A stretch of 64,000 nucleotides of DNA, taken from CAWJFP01 sp963842155. GTDB taxonomy: Bacteria > Pseudomonadota > Alphaproteobacteria > JACZXZ01. The stretch spans positions 1-64,000 of the forward strand of contig CAWJFP010000025.1 of NCBI GenBank assembly GCA_963842155.1, written 5' to 3'. Below, piece by piece: positions 21,611 to 30,150 of this stretch (positions within the stretch are counted from its first letter, which is position 1; the number at the start of each line of letters is the position of its first letter). The notes under the pieces are model-generated. The model saw nothing but the letters and a program-made list of their open reading frames with translations, was not told the DNA's origin and made no database searches. The translations under genes were made by a program, and so were the position numbers.

Positions 21611-22177
21611 ATGCATGATGGATCGGAAGCCTCGCCTTGGGTGACGCGTTTTGCGCCCCTGACGAGCCGCGGCGGGTCCGTGCTCGATCTCGCTTGCGGC
21701 GGCGGGCGCCATGCGCGCTTCTTCCGGGCCGCTGGTCATCCGGTGACCGCCGTCGACATCGACCTCGCGGGCGTCGCCGATCTCGACGGAGCGCCCGGCA
21801 TCGAGCTCATCAATGCGGATCTCGAACGGGCCTCATGGCCATTGCCCGGCCGGCGCTTCGCCGCCGTCGTCGTGACCAACTATCTCTGGCGGCCGCTCTT
21901 TCCCGATATCCTCCTATCGCTCGAGTCCGGAGGGCTACTGCTCTACGAAAGCTTCGCCCTCGGCAATGCGCGGTTCGGGCGGCCCAAAAATCCGGATTTC
22001 CTGCTCGCGCCGGGGGAGCTTCTGGCGCTTGTCCGAGGGCGCCTCCATGTCGTCGCCTACGAGCATGGCATCGTCGAGCGGCCGCGGCCGGCGGCGCTCC
22101 AGCGTCTCGCGGCGGCGAATCGGCCGGCCGACGCCGATGGCCTTATGCCCCTGCCGGCGATGTTTTCTTCCAGGTAA
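21611..22177 (+). CDS. Class I SAM-dependent methyltransferase
   Basis: 188 residues. A Rossmann-type methyltransferase with motif I LDLACGGGRHARFF (about residue 26), the acidic end of strand 2 in VTAVDIDLAG, and a short C-terminal half. It resembles small TehB/UbiE-like enzymes but no substrate motif is recognisable. It is transcribed away from the DUF1178 gene, and the frameshifted peroxiredoxin follows 136 bases later. Confidence 0.78.
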   Translation: MHDGSEASPWVTRFAPLTSRGGSVLDLACGGGRHARFFRAAGHPVTAVDIDLAGVADLDGAPGIELINADLERASWPLPGRRFAAVVVTNYLWRPLFPDILLSLESGGLLLYESFALGNARFGRPKNPDFLLAPGELLALVRGRLHVVAYEHGIVERPRPAALQRLAAANRPADADGLMPLPAMFSSR

Positions 22178-22221
22178 AACGGCGTTCATTTGTACAATAA
22201 ATTTAATCTACAAAAGCTTCC

Positions 22222-22250
22222 TTGAGGTTTCGGCGAGTCAGGGCTAGATC
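22222..22250 (+). promoter_or_regulatory. Candidate promoter for the peroxiredoxin gene
   Basis: TTGAGG (22222-22227) and TAGATC (22245-22250) are separated by 17 bases in an unusually AT-rich spacer, about 64 bases upstream of the peroxiredoxin start. Both hexamers match consensus only partly, so this is tentative. Confidence 0.3.
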
Positions 22251-22313
22251 ATGGTAGTGGCGTCCGGGTAGGCTCTCGGAAGCCACGAAAAAATTGGAAA
22301 GGGAGAGAGCACC

Positions 22314-22947
22314 ATGACGCTACGACTTGGCGATACCGCGCCGGATTTCGAGGCCGAATTCGACGGCGGGCAGAATTCGCTTCCACGAATGGCTTGGCGA
22401 TAGCTGGGGCATTCTCTTCTCGCACCCCAAGGATTTCACCCCGGTCTGCACCACCGAACTTGGCTACGTCGCCAAGCTGCAGCCGGAGTTCGCCAAGCGC
22501 AACGTGAAGACGATCGGCCTTTCCGTCGATCCGGTCACCGCGCACAAGGGCTGGGTCAGCGATATCGAGGAGACCCAGAAGACGAAGGTGAACTATCCGA
22601 TCGTCGCCGATCCCGACCGCAAAGTCGCGAACCTCTACGGCATGATGCATCCCGCGCATGACGAGGTCTACACGGTACGCACCGTGTTCGTGATCGATCC
22701 CAAGAAGAAGATCCGGCTGATGATCACCTATCCGCAGACGGCGGGCCGCAATTTCGACGAGATCTTGCGGGTCATCGATTCCCTCCAGCTCACCGACAAG
22801 TTCAGCGTCGCTACCCCGGTCAACTGGAAGCAGGGCGAGGACGTGATCATCGTGCCGTCGGTCACCGACGAGGCGGCGAAGGAGAAGTTCCCCAAGGGCT
22901 GGAAGACGCTCAAGCCTTATCTGCGCCTCACGCCGCAGCCGAAGTAG
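22314..22947 (+). pseudogene. 1-Cys peroxiredoxin (Prx6 type), single-base frameshift
   Basis: Thiol peroxidase of about 210 residues. Translation from ATG 22314 (GGGAGAGAG ribosome site) gives MTLRLGDTAPDFEAE and then leaves frame; the rest continues in the +1 frame with RIRFHEWLGDSWG, the peroxidatic cysteine motif FTPVCTTELG, and the Prx6-type C-terminus to 22947. Removing one T from GAATTC at 22356-22361 restores one clean frame (AE-STAGRIRF). Everything after the shift is fully conserved, so this is either a sequencing error or a very recent mutation. Without the fix, only an N-terminally altered product from an in-frame TTG at 22327 is possible. Confidence 0.85.
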
Positions 22948-22963
22948 AAACCGAAGGGAAGGC

Positions 22964-22990
22964 GAAGCCGGCGCGCTCGGCGCTGGCTTC
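22964..22990. terminator. Candidate bidirectional terminator hairpin
   Basis: GAAGCCGGCGC (22964-22974), a 5-base loop, then GCGCTGGCTTC (22980-22990): an 11-bp stem with one G-T pair. It fills the gap between the convergent peroxiredoxin and nitrilase genes. There is no T-run, so it may be a rho-independent-like hairpin of weak strength. Confidence 0.5.
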
Positions 22991-23851
22991 CTATCGGGCC
23001 CGGGCGAGGCGGCCGATCGCTGCCCGCGCCGGCCCGGTGAAGGGCCGGTCATGCTCGAGCGAGGGGATCATCCGTCTCGCCTCGACGACCTTGGCCGGAT
23101 CGATCTCGGCCAGGATATAGCCCGGCATCTCGCCGGCGTCGGTCAACACCTCGCCCCACGGGTCGACGATCAGCGAGTGGCCGAAGGTCTTGCGGCCCCC
23201 GGCATGCTGGCCGCATTGCGCAGGCGCCAGCACATAGGCGCCGTTTTCAATGGCGCGGGCGCGCAGCAGCACATGCCAATGGGCCTTGCCCGTCGTCTTG
23301 GTGAAGGCCGAGGGAATGGAGAGCAGCCCGGCCCCGGCCTGCGCGAGCGCGCGGTAGAGCTGGGGGAAGCGTAGGTCGTAGCACACTGTCATGCCGAGGA
23401 GCCCCCAGGGCGTCTCGGCCATAAGCGCGCGGTCGCCCGGCTCGACGGTCGTCGATTCGCGGTAGGTCTCGCCTTCGCGCAGCTGCACGTCGAAGAGATG
23501 CAGCTTGTTGTAGCGCGCGGCGACGCGGCCCTCCGGATCGACGAGGTAGGAGCGGTTGTTGACCTTGCTCGCGCTCAGCTTGATGGTGAGCGAGCCCAGG
23601 AGCAGCCAGATGCCGAGCTCGCGCGCCAGCGCCGTGAAATGCGGCAGGGCCGGGTGCTCCGCCTCGGGCAATGCCTTGGCGAGCGAGCGCTCGGGGCCGT
23701 CTTCGACGCATGTGACGTTCTCGGGCGTGAGCACGAACTCCGCGCCTGCGGCATGGGCCGAGCGCACGAGCTGATCGACGGCCTGGATATTGGGCAGGAT
23801 GTCTGGCCCGGCGTTGTTCTGGATGCAGGCCGCCTTGAACGCTCTCGTCAT
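22991..23851 (-). CDS. Carbon-nitrogen hydrolase (nitrilase / Nit-type amidase)
   Basis: 286 residues. The catalytic triad of the nitrilase superfamily is visible: Glu in LTPENVT (E44), Lys in YNKLHLFD and Cys in TVCYDLRFP. Closest in pattern to the Nit1/Nit2 branch, whose members hydrolyse deaminated glutathione or omega-amides; this is an inference from the motifs. It overlaps grxC by four bases, so the two are translationally coupled, and a glutathione-related role would fit. Confidence 0.88.
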   Translation of the reverse strand: MTRAFKAACIQNNAGPDILPNIQAVDQLVRSAHAAGAEFVLTPENVTCVEDGPERSLAKALPEAEHPALPHFTALARELGIWLLLGSLTIKLSASKVNNRSYLVDPEGRVAARYNKLHLFDVQLREGETYRESTTVEPGDRALMAETPWGLLGMTVCYDLRFPQLYRALAQAGAGLLSIPSAFTKTTGKAHWHVLLRARAIENGAYVLAPAQCGQHAGGRKTFGHSLIVDPWGEVLTDAGEMPGYILAEIDPAKVVEARRMIPSLEHDRPFTGPARAAIGRLARAR

Positions 23852-24132
23852 GCCGCCCTCCCCAGGAGCTTGTCGAGGCCGCCGCTCGCCTCGAGCGCGT
23901 TGAGCTCCTCCGAGCCCCCGACGAGCACGCCGTCGATGAAGATCTCTGGCACCGTCGAGCGGCCCCCGGCGCGCCGGGTCATCTCGCCGCGCCGCTCCTG
24001 ATCGAAGGTCACGTCGATCTCGTTGAACTCGACGCCCTTACCGGTCAACAGCGCCTTCGCCCGATGGCAATAGGGGCACCACATGGTGGTGTAGATCTCC
24101 ACCTGGCGTCCTGTTCCATCGCTCTCGGCCAT
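23848..24132 (-). CDS. grxC: Glutaredoxin 3
   Basis: 94 residues. Dithiol glutaredoxin with the CPYC active site (about residue 19), the TVPEIFIDG cis-proline loop and the GG(S)EEL glutathione-binding end. ATG at 24132 is preferred: GAGGAG lies 6 bases upstream. An ATG at 24147 is also in frame. Coupled to the nitrilase gene downstream and about 100 bases from comF upstream. Confidence 0.94.
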   Translation of the reverse strand: MAESDGTGRQVEIYTTMWCPYCHRAKALLTGKGVEFNEIDVTFDQERRGEMTRRAGGRSTVPEIFIDGVLVGGSEELNALEASGGLDKLLGRAA

Positions 24133-24230
24133 GACAGCTCCTCGCATCGATACGGCATTATATAATGCGGAATCGCTCCTGCGTCAGCCAGGGAATCGTC
24201 GCGGGCGAGGGATGCGGCGTCCGTTCCGCC

Positions 24231-25010
24231 TCAGCCTTGCGGCCGCACCGCGCGCGCGAGGGTCAGCACGTCGACCGCTCTGGCGCCGGCGCGCAGCAGC
24301 GCCCGCGTGCAGGCATTCGCCGTGGCCCCGGTGGTCAGCACATCGTCGATCAGCAGCACGCGGCGCTCTCTGATCCGCGCGGCATGCAGGGTCTTCACCA
24401 CGAAGGCTCCGCGTATGTTGCGGCGGCGCTCGCTCGGGCTCATGCGGCCTTGCGACGGTGTGCGTTTCACGCGTAGCAGCAGGTCGGGCAGCACCGGCTT
24501 GGCGGTCTCTCTCGCGACGGCCAGCGCGAGGATCGCCGCCTGGTTATAGCGACGGCGAAAGAGGCGGGTCCAATGGAGCGGCACCGGCGCGATGAGGTCG
24601 GCGGCGGCGGCGAGCTCGGCGCCGGCGCGTGCCATCCAGCGTCCGAAGGCGCGCGCGCCATGCAGTCGATCGCCATGCTTGAAGCCGAGCACGAGGCGAC
24701 AACTCTCCTCGTCATAGCGGAAGACGGCGCGGGCGCGCTCGTAATCCGGCCGCTCTCTCAAGCAGGCGCCGCACAATGTCCGCTCGTCGCCCGGCTCGTC
24801 CAAGGCGAACTCGAAAGGTGCGCCGCAGCAGGCGCAAAGCGGTGGCGCCAGGAAGTCGATCTCACCCCAGCAGGCGGGGCACAGCATGCCCTGGCCGCCC
24901 ACCACAACGCCGCAGCCGAGGCAGCGCGCCGGCAGGATGGCGTTGACCAGTCCGAGCCCCATGCGACGCAGGCTCTCGGGGACGGCAAGCTGCCCGAGCG
25001 GCGCGCGCAT
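24231..25010 (-). CDS. comF: ComF-family phosphoribosyltransferase-like protein
   Basis: 259 residues. An N-terminal zinc-finger-like region with four Cys pairs (CLGCG, CPAC, CACCG, CGAC; about residues 30-82) precedes a phosphoribosyltransferase fold with the PRPP loop VLLIDDVLTTGAT (about 218). ComF proteins are required for DNA uptake in competent bacteria; in others the role is unclear. It lies 4 bases downstream of the exported-protein pair on the same strand. Confidence 0.88.
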   Translation of the reverse strand: MRAPLGQLAVPESLRRMGLGLVNAILPARCLGCGVVVGGQGMLCPACWGEIDFLAPPLCACCGAPFEFALDEPGDERTLCGACLRERPDYERARAVFRYDEESCRLVLGFKHGDRLHGARAFGRWMARAGAELAAAADLIAPVPLHWTRLFRRRYNQAAILALAVARETAKPVLPDLLLRVKRTPSQGRMSPSERRRNIRGAFVVKTLHAARIRERRVLLIDDVLTTGATANACTRALLRAGARAVDVLTLARAVRPQG

Positions 25011-25014
25011 CGCC

Positions 25015-25701
25015 CTAGCGCTGCGGCGCGGCGCGGAAGTCGATCGTCACGCCCTCGGCGTCGAGATATTGCATGCGCACGATAATGCCATCCTGGCCGT
25101 ACCAGAGCTCGCGCGCGAGGTCGCCCGAAACCGAGAAATGTCTGGCGCGGGCGTCTTGCTGCGCACCGAGCTCGACGGGCTCCTCTGCGCCCTCGACAAT
25201 GTGAACCGCGAGCACGCCACCCGTCTCGACGTCGAGGAGCTGGCTCGCCCGCGTCATCTCGACGCTCCATAGCGTCGAGGGATCGATGGTCGTAAGCAGT
25301 ACGACGTCGCCGGCCGCCCCGTTCACCGTCAGCCCGTCGCCCGTTGCCCGCACGCTCAAATTCGCCTTCTTTCCATCGCTGTTCGTGCTGGCTTCGAGTG
25401 CGATCAGGCGCCCGTCTCGCCAGCTCTCGCGCTCGACATGCTTGTAACGCCAGACGGGCACTGCCAGCAGCCTCCGCACGATGTCGATGCGGTTCTCGAC
25501 GACGAGAAGGCCGTTTTCATGACTGAACGTGAGGACATAGTCGCCGACCTTATCGCCGTTGCGCCAGATGCTCCAGCGGCGTGTGCCGTCGGGTGCGTCG
25601 AGGGCGGCGGCCGGCGGCGCGAAAAGCAAGAAGCCGAGGAAGGCGGCGGCCAGCCCTGCGGCGACGCGCGCGCGCGGGTGGGACGTTATTTCGCAATCCA
25701 C
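25015..25701 (-). CDS. DUF6134-like exported protein, copy B
   Basis: About 228 residues, start probably GTG at 25701, which overlaps the upstream copy by 16 bases. A hydrophobic segment ending FLLFAPPAAALDAP looks like a signal peptide. The mature part (WSIWRNGDKVGDYVLTF..., WYGQDGIIVRMQY...) shares its plan with the next gene upstream: an opening strand, a WR-rich middle, and a C-terminal LWY(D/G)..G motif. I recall this as a DUF6134-like family but cannot verify the name; function unknown. Confidence 0.7.
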   Translation of the reverse strand: MDCEITSHPRARVAAGLAAAFLGFLLFAPPAAALDAPDGTRRWSIWRNGDKVGDYVLTFSHENGLLVVENRIDIVRRLLAVPVWRYKHVERESWRDGRLIALEASTNSDGKKANLSVRATGDGLTVNGAAGDVVLLTTIDPSTLWSVEMTRASQLLDVETGGVLAVHIVEGAEEPVELGAQQDARARHFSVSGDLARELWYGQDGIIVRMQYLDAEGVTIDFRAAPQR

Positions 25702-26309
25702 TCGGCTTCGCCGTTCTTGTCGACGACGACCGCTTTCACCAGGCGCCCGCTTGCGTCGTACCAGAGATCGTCCGTGCGATCGGATTTTATCTTGTAATGC
25801 GTCGCGGGCACGATCTTGCCGCCGAGCGAGACATTCTCGTCGCCGAGCTTGGTCGGCGCAGCGCCGAGGAGCTTGCCGGTCTCGACGTCGAACAGCGCAC
25901 CCTTTCCCACCACCGACGAGACATGCCAAAAGGTGAGCGGGACGCTGTCCGCCGGCAGGAGCCAGCTGTCCTTGCCCGAGGTCACCCTGATGCCGTCCGG
26001 CCGGGCCTCGCCCCTGACGTCGTAGGGCGTACCGTTGTCGTTGGTCACCGCCGTGTAGGAAGATATCTTGTCGTTGCGCCAGACTTCGTCGCGCGTCTGC
26101 TCATAGCGGAAGGCGGTGATGAAGAGAAGATTCACCTTCATCGCGACTTCGGTATGGACGAGCAGCTTGTCGCCGTCCTGGCGAAAGGTCATGTGCTCAT
26201 GCCCGATCACGGCGTGATCATGCAGGATGTCGTATTCGAGCTGCGAAGTCGCGGATTGGGCTGCGACGCCTCCGGGCAGCGCCGAAGCCGTCGCGAGCGC
26301 CGACAGCAC
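25686..26309 (-). CDS. DUF6134-like exported protein, copy A (5' end possibly frameshifted)
   Basis: 207 residues from GTG 26309. The body (EYDILHDHAVIGHEHMTF, YEQTRDEVWRNDKI, DDLWYDASGRLVKAVV) is a paralogue of copy B. The GTG start gives only a clipped signal peptide. An ATG pair at 26335-26338 opens MMRIP in another frame; adding one C to the five-base C run (plus-strand G run 26323-26327) would join it to PAALLVLSALATASALPGGVAAQ, a complete signal peptide. So the true start is probably 26338 with a one-base deletion in between. Function unknown. Confidence 0.7.
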   Translation of the reverse strand: MLSALATASALPGGVAAQSATSQLEYDILHDHAVIGHEHMTFRQDGDKLLVHTEVAMKVNLLFITAFRYEQTRDEVWRNDKISSYTAVTNDNGTPYDVRGEARPDGIRVTSGKDSWLLPADSVPLTFWHVSSVVGKGALFDVETGKLLGAAPTKLGDENVSLGGKIVPATHYKIKSDRTDDLWYDASGRLVKAVVVDKNGEAEWIAK

Positions 26310-26524
26310 AAGCAGGGCGGCAGGGGGATCCGCATCATGGCTTTAACCTCCCTCGGCGCCGGGAAGACCGTCGCGGCGCGACGCCTCTCATCCTTTTTCG
26401 ACGCCGGCTGTTCCGGCTTGTGCGACAGGAGCGACGCTAGAGGCGGCAACGCCGTCTCGTCAAGCATATCAAGGCAGTGCCGCCGGGCTTTCGGGAAGGT
26501 TGCGCTTCGGTGTAAGCTCCTGCC

Positions 26525-27052
26525 ATGTCGCGAACCCGGGCTCATGCGGAGGCGCCGCCGGCGGACCCCTTCCACCGCGCGGCCCATGACCATCGTAGCT
26601 GTCTCGCCGACGCCCTTGGCACGGCGGAACGGCTATGCGAGCTGCGCGGCGTCCGGCTGACCCCGCTTCGCCGTCGCGTGCTCGAGCTGGTCTGGGCAAG
26701 CCATGACCCGATCGGCGCCTACGCCATCCTCAACTCCTTGCGCCAGGACGGCCGGGCCGCGGCGCCGCCGACCGTCTATCGCGCGCTCGAATTCCTCACC
26801 GAGCAAGGTTTGGTTCACCGTATCGAGAGCCGCAACGCCTATGTAGGCTGCGCCACGCCGGACGAGGGGCATGCCAGTCAATTCCTTATCTGCGCCCGTT
26901 GCGGCGCCGCGTCCGAACTGCATGACGCGCGCCTGCCGTCGATCATCGGCGAAAGCGCGCGGGCGCGCGGCTTCCGCGCGCAGCAGCTGGTGATCGAAGT
27001 GATCGGGCTTTGCCCGAGCTGCGCCGAGCCCGCCGCGGCGCCCGCGGCGTGA
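26525..27052 (+). CDS. zur: Fur-family transcriptional regulator, Zur-like
   Basis: 175 residues. A winged-helix DNA-binding half (GVRLTPLRRRVLELVW, PTVYRALEFLTEQGLVHRI) is followed by a metal-binding half with two cysteine pairs, ICARCG and LCPSC, the structural zinc site of Fur proteins. The HASQFLICARCG arrangement resembles the zinc-sensing Zur branch more than iron Fur. Divergent from the exported-protein pair; no znu transporter genes are adjacent. Zur assignment is an inference from motif spacing. Confidence 0.8.
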   Translation: MSRTRAHAEAPPADPFHRAAHDHRSCLADALGTAERLCELRGVRLTPLRRRVLELVWASHDPIGAYAILNSLRQDGRAAAPPTVYRALEFLTEQGLVHRIESRNAYVGCATPDEGHASQFLICARCGAASELHDARLPSIIGESARARGFRAQQLVIEVIGLCPSCAEPAAAPAA

Positions 27053-27099
27053 CCATGCGCCGCTGCGGCGCCTCCGGCTGAGGGAGAGGGCGTCTCACC

Positions 27100-28581
27100 A
27101 TGGCGCGACAGCCGGCACCGGGGGGAATTCTGCTGCGCTCGTTGCTTCTTCCGCTACTCGCCGGCGCTGCGGTGCTGGCAGGCCTCGTGGCGCTCCATCG
27201 CCTGGACGCTGGGCCGGCCTTCGTCGCCTTCCTCCTGTTGTCGCTTGCGATCGCCTTGTCGATGCGGCCTTTCGTGGCCGGCGTCGTGGCGATCACGCGC
27301 TATCTCGACGCGCTGGCGCTGGGCGAGGAACGGGCCCAGCCGAGCCCGATGCGGCCGCGCCTCGTCGTCGATCTCGCCTCGGCGCTTGGCCGCGCGACGC
27401 GGCAATGGCGTCAGCGGCAGGAAGAGACGGCCGCGCGCGTCGCGGCACTCGATGCCGTGCTCGACGCCCTGCCCGATCCGCTCATCATGCTCGATACGCG
27501 GCTCCGTATCGCGCGCGCCAACGCTGCCGCAGGCGCGCTTCTGGGCGAGCCGCTGGCAGGCCGCGATCTCGCGACGACGATTCGCGCGCCCGCGTTGCTC
27601 GAGGCCGCCGAGGCCGCCCTGCGCGAACGCAAGGGCGCGCGCGTCGAGTTCGACCTGGCGCCCTTCAAGCGCTCGTTCGCCGCTCAGGTCGAGCGTCTGG
27701 GCGGCCGCAGCGGCGACGACGCGGCGCTCATCCTGGTGCTGCACGATCTCACCTCGCACAAGCGGACCGAGCAGATGCGGGCCGATTTCGTGGCCAATGC
27801 CAGCCATGAGCTGCGTACGCCGCTGGCGACGCTGATCGGCTTCATCGAGACCCTGTCCGGCCCGGCGAGCCAGGACGGCGAGGCGCGCGAGCGCTTTCTC
27901 GCCATCATGCAGCAGCAGGCGGCACGCATGGCGCGGCTCGTCGATGATCTATTGTCGCTCTCGCGCATCGAGCTGCACGAGCATAGTCCGCCGGTCGAGC
28001 CGGTCGAGCTCGGCGGCCTGCTGCGCGGGGTGGCCGACGCGCTTCAGCCGCAAAGCCGCGCGCGCGCCATGACCATCCAGCTCGAGCCGCTCGCGGCGAC
28101 GCTGCCTCCGGTCATCGGCGATGCCGACGAGCTCGCGCAGGTATTCCAGAACCTTGTCGACAATGCGCTCAAATATGGCCGCCGGGGGAGCCCGGTTCGG
28201 ATCGCCGCGCGGCCGGCGGAGCGCGCTCCGGCCGCGATCGCCAGGATGCCGGCCGGCGGGCTCATCGCGATCTCCGTCGCGGACCAGGGCGACGGCATTT
28301 CCGCCGAGCAAATTCCGCGGCTTACCGAGCGTTTTTACCGGGTCGATGCCGCGCGCTCGCGCGAGCTGGGCGGCACGGGGCTCGGGCTTGCCATCGTCAA
28401 GCATATCGTGAGCCGCCATCGCGGCGCGTTGCAGATCGAGAGCGAGATGGGGCGCGGGAGCGTCTTTACCGTTTATCTGCCGGCCGCCCTCCTCCCGCCG
28501 GAAAGGGCAGGATCCGAGCCGGCGCGCGCCCTTGAGACGACCGGGCGCAATAGTCATGGAACTGTAACGCAAACGTCTTAA
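27100..28581 (+). CDS. phoR: Phosphate-regulon sensor histidine kinase PhoR
   Basis: 493 residues. Two N-terminal membrane segments (about 10-32 and 38-62), a PAS-like region (about 115-215), the dimerisation domain with phospho-histidine in NASHELRTPL (H236), and an ATPase domain with VFQNLVDNALKYG and GGTGLGLAIVKHI. The layout and neighbours (phoU, phoB) support PhoR. About 100 bases, with no pst genes, separate it from phoU. Confidence 0.92.
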   Translation: MARQPAPGGILLRSLLLPLLAGAAVLAGLVALHRLDAGPAFVAFLLLSLAIALSMRPFVAGVVAITRYLDALALGEERAQPSPMRPRLVVDLASALGRATRQWRQRQEETAARVAALDAVLDALPDPLIMLDTRLRIARANAAAGALLGEPLAGRDLATTIRAPALLEAAEAALRERKGARVEFDLAPFKRSFAAQVERLGGRSGDDAALILVLHDLTSHKRTEQMRADFVANASHELRTPLATLIGFIETLSGPASQDGEARERFLAIMQQQAARMARLVDDLLSLSRIELHEHSPPVEPVELGGLLRGVADALQPQSRARAMTIQLEPLAATLPPVIGDADELAQVFQNLVDNALKYGRRGSPVRIAARPAERAPAAIARMPAGGLIAISVADQGDGISAEQIPRLTERFYRVDAARSRELGGTGLGLAIVKHIVSRHRGALQIESEMGRGSVFTVYLPAALLPPERAGSEPARALETTGRNSHGTVTQTS

Positions 28582-28682
28582 TTCTATCGCGCGGCGTTTG
28601 TACGGTGTGGGCGCGCCCGGAGGCGTGGGGCGGCTTTCCTGCGGTCCACCGGGGCGCCGACGGGCACGGAAAGGAAACATGG

Positions 28683-29453
28683 ATGGCGGCCGAGCATATC
28701 ATCAAGATTTATGACGAGGAGCTCGATCAGCTCAACAACGCGGTCGCCCGGATGGGCGGCCTGGCGGAGACGCAGATCGCCAACGCGATCAGGGCCGTCG
28801 TCAAGCGCGATGCCGAGCTGGGTGCGCTCACCGTCGAGGCCGATAGCGAGATCGACGAGCTCGAGCGCGAGGTGCAGAACCAGGTGGTCCGCCTTCTCGC
28901 CCTGCGCCAGCCCATGGCCCGCGACCTGCGCAATATCGTGGCGGCCTTGAAGACCTCCTCGGACATCGAGCGCATCGCCGATTACGCCGCCAATGTGGCC
29001 AAGCGGGCGACGGCCTTGACCCAGGTCCCCGTGGTCAAGGCGATCTACGCCGTGCCGCGCATGGGGGCGCTCGCCCAGGCCATGGTCAAGGACGTGCTCG
29101 ATGCCTATGTCGAGCGCGACACCGCAAAGGCGCTCTCGGTCTGGCGGCGCGACGAGGAGCTCGACGAGATGTATGCCGGGCTCTTCCGCGAGCTCCTCAC
29201 ATACATGATGGAGGATCCGCGCAACATCACGCCCTGCACCCATCTTCTCTTCATCGCCAAGAACATCGAGCGCATCGGCGATCATGCCACCAACATCGCC
29301 GAGACGGTGCATTTTCTGGTCGAGGGTGGCTCCTTCCGCGAGCATCGCCCGAAAGGCGACAATTCGAGCTTCACGGTGGTCTCGCCGGCCGAGGAGCGGA
29401 AGCCCGCGCGCAAGCACCGCGCCCCCAAGCCGTCCGCCGACAAGCCGTCATAA
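28683..29453 (+). CDS. phoU: Phosphate signalling protein PhoU
   Basis: 256 residues, all-helical, with the two PhoU repeats and their acidic metal-binding motifs (about residues 90 and 190; KTSSDIERIADYAAN and AKNIERIGDHATN). PhoU restrains PhoR when phosphate is plentiful, normally through the PstSCAB transporter. ATG 28683 follows AAGGAAA. The phoB start is 4 bases downstream. Unusually, the pst genes that normally precede phoU are absent. Confidence 0.95.
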   Translation: MAAEHIIKIYDEELDQLNNAVARMGGLAETQIANAIRAVVKRDAELGALTVEADSEIDELEREVQNQVVRLLALRQPMARDLRNIVAALKTSSDIERIADYAANVAKRATALTQVPVVKAIYAVPRMGALAQAMVKDVLDAYVERDTAKALSVWRRDEELDEMYAGLFRELLTYMMEDPRNITPCTHLLFIAKNIERIGDHATNIAETVHFLVEGGSFREHRPKGDNSSFTVVSPAEERKPARKHRAPKPSADKPS

Positions 29454-29457
29454 CCGC

Positions 29458-30150
29458 GTGAAGCGCCATATCCTGATCGTCGAGGACGAAGCCGCTCTGG
29501 TCGAGCTGCTTCGCTACAATTTCGAGCAGGAGGATTTCCGGGTCTCGACCGCCTCGGACGGCGAGGAGGCGCTTGTCATGGTGGCCGAGGATCGCCCGGA
29601 CTTGGTCGTGCTAGATTGGATGCTGCCGCTCATGTCGGGGCTCGAGGTTTGCCGCCAGCTTCGCCGGCGCCAGGAAACGCGTGCGATCCCGATCATCATG
29701 CTGACCGCCCGCGGCGAGGAGACTGATCGAGTCCGCGGCCTCGAAGGCGGCGCCGACGATTACCTCACCAAGCCATTCTCCCCGCGCGAGCTGGTCGCGC
29801 GGGTGCGCGCGGTGTTGCGCCGGGCGCGGCCCGAGCCGGTCGACGAGAAGCTCGCCTTCGGCGACATCAGCATGGACCTGGCGGCCCATCGCGTGACGCG
29901 CGGCGGCCGGCACGTGCATCTGGGCCCGACGGAGTTTCGGCTGCTGCGCTATCTGCTCGAGCATCCGGGCCGCGTCTTCTCGCGCGAGCAGCTGCTCGAC
30001 GCGGTGTGGGGCAGCGATGTCTATGTCGAGCCGCGCACGGTCGATGTGCATATCCGGCGGCTCCGCCGCGCTCTTAACGGTGAGCGCTCCGCGGATCCCA
30101 TCCGCACGGTCCGCTCGGCCGGCTACGCGCTCGACGACGCGCTGGTCTGA
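29458..30150 (+). CDS. phoB: Phosphate-regulon response regulator PhoB
   Basis: 230 residues, GTG start at 29458. Receiver domain with the acidic pair ED (residues 9-10), phospho-acceptor D53 in VVLDWMLPLMSG and KPFSPREL lysine, then an OmpR-type winged helix (LGPTEFRLLRYLLEHPGRVFSR, VDVHIRRLRRAL). Directly after phoU. Its 3' end overlaps the convergent acetyltransferase gene by 28 bases. Confidence 0.95.
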   Translation: MKRHILIVEDEAALVELLRYNFEQEDFRVSTASDGEEALVMVAEDRPDLVVLDWMLPLMSGLEVCRQLRRRQETRAIPIIMLTARGEETDRVRGLEGGADDYLTKPFSPRELVARVRAVLRRARPEPVDEKLAFGDISMDLAAHRVTRGGRHVHLGPTEFRLLRYLLEHPGRVFSREQLLDAVWGSDVYVEPRTVDVHIRRLRRALNGERSADPIRTVRSAGYALDDALV

